Below, piece after piece: positions 59,366 to 64,000 of a DNA stretch of 64,000 nucleotides. The position numbers were made by a program, and so were the translations under genes. The notes beneath the pieces were generated by a model. That model worked only from the letters and a program-made list of their open reading frames with translations, had not been told where the DNA came from and ran no database searches. The stretch is from CAJQHK01 sp038142525 (GTDB taxonomy: Bacteria > Pseudomonadota > Alphaproteobacteria > Rickettsiales > UBA1997). The DNA is taken from the NCBI GenBank assembly GCA_038142525.1, contig JAYQKE010000002.1:1-64000 (forward strand), written 5' to 3'. Position 1 is the stretch's first letter. Each line of letters starts with the position of its first letter.

Positions 59366-62300
59366 TTAAAAAATAAAGTCATCTTCGGGAATGTCCAATC
59401 CCCTGTGTCAATTTTATTTTTTTCAAATTTTGCCTTAATAATTTTATTAAGAATTGAGATTTTATTTTTACAAGATTTTAAGCGTAGCGTATCTTGTAAA
59501 AATATAAATCCAATTTTTAAGATAATTTTTGGCAAAAATTTGTTTTCCATTTTTTAGATTTAGATTAATATTTTGTTATATTTAAGCTAAATCTAATTTG
59601 ATTCTATCCTCAAATTTTATAGCAAATTGGCTAATTATCAAGCTCCAATTTGGTATTGGCATAGTCCATTTTTTCTTAATGTTTTGTATAGCAAGATAGA
59701 GTAACTTTTCTAATGATTGATCAGATGGAAAAGAGCCTTTAGTTTTGGTAATTTTTCTGACTTGCCTATGAAACCCTTCAACAGAATTAGTAGTATAAAT
59801 TAGCTTTCTTATCTCTTTTGGATATTTAAAATAATTAGATAAATTATCCCAGTTATTATTCCAAGATTTGAATATTATTGGATATTTTTTGCCCCATTTT
59901 TCTTCAATTAGAAGCAGTTTTTCTTCGGCTACTTCTTTGCTTGTTGCAGTATAAACAGTCTTTAAGTCAGATATAAATTCTTTTTGATTTTTTGATGCAA
60001 CATATTTGATAGAATTCCTAATTTGATGAATGATGCAAAGCTGAATCTCAGTTTTTGGAAATATTGAATTAATAGCCTCAGGAAAGCCCTTTAAGCCATC
60101 GACACAAGCAATCAATACGTCTTTTATACCTCTATTTTGTAAATCAGTTAAAATATTAAGCCAAAAATTAGCTCCCTCTGACTCTTGAAGATAAATTCCT
60201 AAAATATCTTTTTTACCATCCTTGTCAACTCCAAGAACTGAATAAAAAGCTTTACTAATTATTTTTCCATTTTCTTTAACCTTAAAAAACATAGCATCAA
60301 GAAATATTATAGGATAAATCTCTTCTAACTGCCTTTCTTTAAATTCTGTTATTTTAGGTAATATTTTGTCTGTAATAGCTGTAATTGTAGATTTAGATAT
60401 CTCAATGTCATATATCTCTTCAATATGAGATGATATATCTCTATAACTCATACCATAAGAATATAGAGTTATAATTTTATCATCTAATTCTGGAGTTAAA
60501 ATAGTTTGACCTTTCTTAACTATTTTAGGATCAAAAGATGAATTTCTATCCCTTGGAGTATTTAACTCAAATTGACCTCTATCGGTTTTGACTATTTTAG
60601 AAGAAAATCCATTTTTCCTATTGGTAACATCATCTTCTTTTTTAGAATTTAAATGATTATCCAATTCGGATTGCATGGCAGTTTCAAGAAAATCTTTTAA
60701 CATACTGGTAAATATACCATCTTTGCCAGAAAATCCTTTTCCAGCATACAATTTGTCTATAGCTTCTTTCTTGAACTTTTGATAATCAAAATCCTCTTCA
60801 AGATCTTGATTGTCAGAGTTATTTCGAAAATTATTTAAAGATTTTAATTTGTGATTCATGATATTATCAATTTAAGTTAATGTTAAAATTTATAATTATT
60901 TATGAGAATAAAATTTAATAAATTAAATTTTATTCTCATTTTAACTTAAATTGACACAGTTAAAAAAACGCTCCCTCATCTTCGTTTAAATTAAACTGTC
61001 CATTCAAATCAATAGCAAAATCGCTATTCTTATCCTTGATTACAGTATGACCATTTTCAATCACGAACTCAAATGAATCAAAGGATAAATCTTCCTCAAT
61101 ATCAGATAAGTTAATTTTATCTACTCCTTGTTCAAAATCTTCTATTTCATCAGTCACATTAATCGATGAATCCTCCAAAGAAGAATAGTCAAATGAATCA
61201 GATCCGGAACCACCATATAGAACATCAGCCCCAAGTCCTCCATTCAGATTATCATTACCACTATCTCCATAGATTGTATCATTTCCAGAATTTCCTTCTA
61301 AAGTATCATTTCCACCTTTTCCTTTAATTATATCATTACCATTGTACCCTGAGATTTTATCATCACTATAGGATGTTCCTGTTATTAATTCAGAATTATT
61401 GAATCCATTCAATATATCAGTATTTTTGTTATCCAATATTGTTCCATCAGCAAATTTAAAGTATTCTATAAAATGATATCCATTACTGTAGAAGAAATAT
61501 TGTAGTGTTAATTTGTCAGTAGGACTATTTTTAAATGTGATCACTAAATGATGACCAGACTTATTAAGTATTAGATCATCTCTAGCAATACCCTCTCCAA
61601 ATAAAACTGAGTCTCCACTATCACTTCCATTAATAGTCCTTTCCCTTACAGTATCATGACCATCACCCAAATTAAATACATAAGTATCATTACCTTGCTC
61701 TCCTAGCAGATAGTCATTTCCAGTTCCGCCAGATAATATGTCATTGCCCTGATATCCGTAGATGCTATCATTTCCACCATGGCCATAAATAATATCGCTA
61801 TGAGTATAATCACCTCTAATTGTTTCAGAATTATTAGAGCCATCTTGAATTATAGCTTGGGCTAAGTTCAGTTCACCACCATCGGCAAATTTTAACCTTT
61901 CGATAAATTGATAGTCATGTCCACTGTAATATTGATACATCAGTGTTAGCTTATCGCTTGGATTATTCTTAAAAGTAATCACCATGTGATCTCCAGACCT
62001 TTTAAAGATCAAATCATCTTTAGTAATTCCTTCTCCAAATTTAACCGAATCATTAGCATCTTGACCATTTACAGTTCTATCTCTAATAGTGTCATGACCA
62101 TCTCCAATGTTAAAAACATAAGTGTCATTACCTTGCTCACCCACTAGATAATCATTACCAGTTCCGCCTGATAAAGTATCGTTTCCTTGGTATCCATAAA
62201 CATTATCATTGCCTCCATGAGCTAAAATAATATCATTGTAATAGCGACCTCCAGCAACAGTTTCAGAATTATTACTTCCTTCTAACACTAAATCTTTTGT

Positions 62301-64000
62301 AAGATCTAGTTGAGTTCCATCAAAAAATTCTAATGTTTCGATGATGTGGTAATTATTCCCACTGTAATAAAAATACTGAGAAGTAATACTATCATTAGGA
62401 CTATTTTTAAATCTAATAATCAAGTGATCACCAGATCTACTAAATATTATATCTTCCTTCGCTATTCCTTCTCCAAGCTTTATCCTATCATTAGCATCGC
62501 TACCATTGATGGTTCTCTCTCTGATCGTATCATGACCATCACCCAAATTAAATACATAAGTATCATTACCTTGCTCTCCTAGCAGATAGTCATTTCCAGT
62601 TCCGCCAGATAATATGTCATTGCCCTGATATCCGTAGATGCTATCATTTCCACCATGGCCATAAATAATATCGCTATGAGTATAATCACCTCTAATTGTT
62701 TCAGAATTATTAGAGCCATCTTGAATTATAGCTTGGGCTAAGTTCAGTTCACCACCATCGGCAAATTTTAACCTTTCGATAAATTGATAGTCATGTCCAC
62801 TGTAATATTGATACATCAGTGTTAGCTTATCGCTTGGATTATTCTTAAAAGTAATCACCATGTGATCTCCAGACCTTTTAAAGATCAAATCATCTTTAGT
62901 AATTCCTTCTCCAAATTTAACCGAATCATTAGCATCTTGACCATTTACAGTTCTATCTCTAATAGTGTCATGACCATCTCCAATGTTAAAAACATAAGTG
63001 TCATTACCTTGCTCACCCACTAGATAATCATTACCAGTTCCGCCTGATAAAGTATCGTTTCCTTGGTATCCATAAACATTATCATTGCCTCCATGAGCTA
63101 AAATAATATCATTGTAATAGCGACCTCCAGCAACAGTTTCAGAATTATTACTTCCTTCTAACACTAAATCTTTTGTAAGATCTAGTTGAGTTCCATCAAA
63201 AAATTCTAATGTTTCGATGATGTGGTAATTATTCCCACTGTAATAAAAATACTGAGAAGTAATACTATCATTAGGACTATTTTTAAATCTAATAATCAAG
63301 TGATCACCAGATCTACTAAATATTATATCTTCCTTCGCTATTCCTTCTCCAAGCTTTATCCTATCATTAGCATCGCTACCATTGATGGTTCTCTCTCTGA
63401 TCGTATCATGACCATCACCCAAATTAAATACATAAGTATCATTACCTTGCTCTCCTAGCAGATAGTCATTTCCAGTTCCGCCAGATAATATGTCATTGCC
63501 CTGATATCCGTAGATGCTATCATTTCCACCATGGCCATAAATAATATCGCTATGAGTATAATCACCTCTAATTGTTTCAGAATTATTAGAGCCATCTTGA
63601 ATTATAGCTTGGGCTAAGTTCAGTTCACCACCATCGGCAAATTTTAACCTTTCGATAAATTGATAGTCATGTCCACTGTAATATTGATACATCAGTGTTA
63701 GCTTATCGCTTGGATTATTCTTAAAAGTAATCACCATGTGATCTCCAGACCTTTTAAAGATCAAATCATCTTTAGTAATTCCTTCTCCAAATTTAACCGA
63801 ATCATTAGCATCTTGACCATTTACAGTTCTATCTCTAATAGTGTCATGACCATCTCCAATGTTAAAAACATAAGTGTCATTACCTTGCTCACCCACTAGA
63901 TAATCATTACCAGTTCCGCCTGATAAAGTATCGTTTCCTTGGTATCCATAAACATTATCATTGCCAGCAAATCCATAAAGAGTATCACTATGAGTATAAT
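59366..64000 (-). CDS. RTX-type calcium-binding secreted protein, 5' end outside window, 3' end altered by IS256
   Basis: Large repeat protein of the RTX class, usually exported by a type I system. Open from the window edge down to 60960. Each ~146-aa module has nonapeptide-like GGxGND/GYQGND calcium repeats (YGYQGNDILSGGTGNDYLLG) followed by a ~95-aa domain of the haemolysin calcium-binding-related type (GDGHDTIR, FGEGITKDDLIF, RSGDHMVITFKN, FADGGELNL). C-terminal: a final RTX block (SGYNGNDIIKGKGGND and following), then FDYSSLEDSSINVTDEIEDF. IS256 copy 4 (59387-60975) sits in the last codons; before insertion the end read NEDDFIF-stop (stop at 59366-59368), an acidic-then-hydrophobic tail typical of type I secretion signals; it now reads NEDEGAFF-stop. 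No secretion genes nearby. Confidence 0.88.
59387..60975 (-). mobile_element. IS256-family element, copy 4, intact
   Basis: 1589 bp with 8-bp duplication TCATCTTC (59379-59386, 60976-60983). Inserted into the last six codons of the RTX gene. Confidence 0.95.
59582..60859 (-). CDS. IS256 transposase (425 aa), intact
   Basis: Mutator-superfamily transposase. N-terminal DNA-binding half with FTSMLKDFLETAMQSELDNH (family motif), core with D188 in IIFLDAMFFK, D254 in ACVDGLKGF, the CIIHQIRNS element (C-x2-H) and E361 in TNSVEGFHRQ. The only one of four copies with a whole reading frame, so it can act on the others in trans. Confidence 0.95.
   Translation of the reverse strand: MNHKLKSLNNFRNNSDNQDLEEDFDYQKFKKEAIDKLYAGKGFSGKDGIFTSMLKDFLETAMQSELDNHLNSKKEDDVTNRKNGFSSKIVKTDRGQFELNTPRDRNSSFDPKIVKKGQTILTPELDDKIITLYSYGMSYRDISSHIEEIYDIEISKSTITAITDKILPKITEFKERQLEEIYPIIFLDAMFFKVKENGKIISKAFYSVLGVDKDGKKDILGIYLQESEGANFWLNILTDLQNRGIKDVLIACVDGLKGFPEAINSIFPKTEIQLCIIHQIRNSIKYVASKNQKEFISDLKTVYTATSKEVAEEKLLLIEEKWGKKYPIIFKSWNNNWDNLSNYFKYPKEIRKLIYTTNSVEGFHRQVRKITKTKGSFPSDQSLEKLLYLAIQNIKKKWTMPIPNWSLIISQFAIKFEDRIKLDLA
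61648..63966 (-). repeat. 876-bp tandem repeats in the RTX gene
   Basis: Two alternating ~438-bp modules (A: GEGITKDDLIFKRSGDHMVI; B: GEGIAKEDIIFSRSGDHLII) form an 876-bp unit present about 2.6 times. Copies appear identical at the nucleotide level where compared (for example 61680, 62556 and 63432 start the same stretch). Identity breaks at about 61648 and 63966. Confidence 0.85.

Noticed and set aside
62346..63458. Two identical plus-strand 78-codon frames in the RTX repeats
   Set aside because: Antisense to the RTX modules; identical because the 876-bp repeat is identical.
61648..63966. Regular repeats as a possible CRISPR array
   Set aside because: They are long coding repeats of 438/876 bp with no short repeat-spacer pattern, and no cas genes are in the window.

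Overview
The window is AT-rich and reads as a chromosome segment of an intracellular alphaproteobacterium, probably a Rickettsiales- or Holosporales-like endosymbiont. This is an inference from the alphaproteobacterial-looking core genes (rmuC, lon, parA, a PBP2-type mrdA, a surA-like gene, dcd, an fsa-like transaldolase, an ELM1/DUF1022 family gene), from the base composition, and from the extreme insertion-sequence (IS) load and gene decay. No tRNA, rRNA or CRISPR array was recognised.

Layout. 1-5.0 kb: two divergent DNA-repair genes, a (6-4)/FeS-type photolyase and alkB, both destroyed by IS elements. 5-16 kb: stacked and rearranged IS elements (IS5, IS256, IS4, IS630, IS110, IS3). 16.2-17.7 kb: an ABC-F ATPase with one frameshift. 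17.7-18.7 kb: IS fragments. 18.7-19.3 kb: dcd. 19.4-25.5 kb: an unknown gene split by an IS4 element that itself holds an IS5 copy and an IS256 copy, the latter carrying a further IS5. 25.5-29.8 kb: more IS elements. 30-42 kb: the main housekeeping block: rmuC on the minus strand; lon and parA on the plus strand; an IS1/IS5 stack; mrdA and surA on the minus strand; fsa, ELM1 and a small membrane protein on the plus strand. 42-50.3 kb: an IS graveyard with fragments of an unknown gene and of an adenine methyltransferase. 50.5-59.4 kb: a tightly overlapping nine-gene glycan operon. 59.4 kb to the end: a large RTX protein on the minus strand whose last codons were replaced by an IS256 insertion, and whose gene runs off the window.

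Mobile DNA. One IS5-family element (here IS5-A, about 1.35 kb, 320-aa transposase) is present in 11 complete or near-complete copies, two 5'-half copies and one small palindromic derivative; seven copies keep an intact transposase. Three IS1 copies, four IS256, two IS4, three IS3-A, pieces of a second IS3, two IS630 types, a second IS5 type (IS5-B), IS110 and an IS1634-like relic fill most of the rest. Target duplications can be read for many of them, so the order of insertion can be reconstructed; several IS5-A copies have flanks that do not match, which points to recombination between copies.

How the genes may work together. The 50.5-59.4 kb operon combines a GtrA-like flippase, a DPM1-type family-2 glycosyltransferase and polytopic membrane proteins with a precursor-making set (class II aldolase, phosphoribulokinase-like kinase joined to a membrane domain, HAD phosphatase, two tandem nucleotidyltransferases, GDPD-like phosphodiesterase). 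It looks like a self-contained system for making an unusual activated sugar or polyol phosphate and placing it on an envelope glycan. Many genes here and in the housekeeping block carry single-base indels, often in homopolymer runs; these may be true decay, slippage rescued at expression, or sequencing error, and the sequence alone cannot decide.
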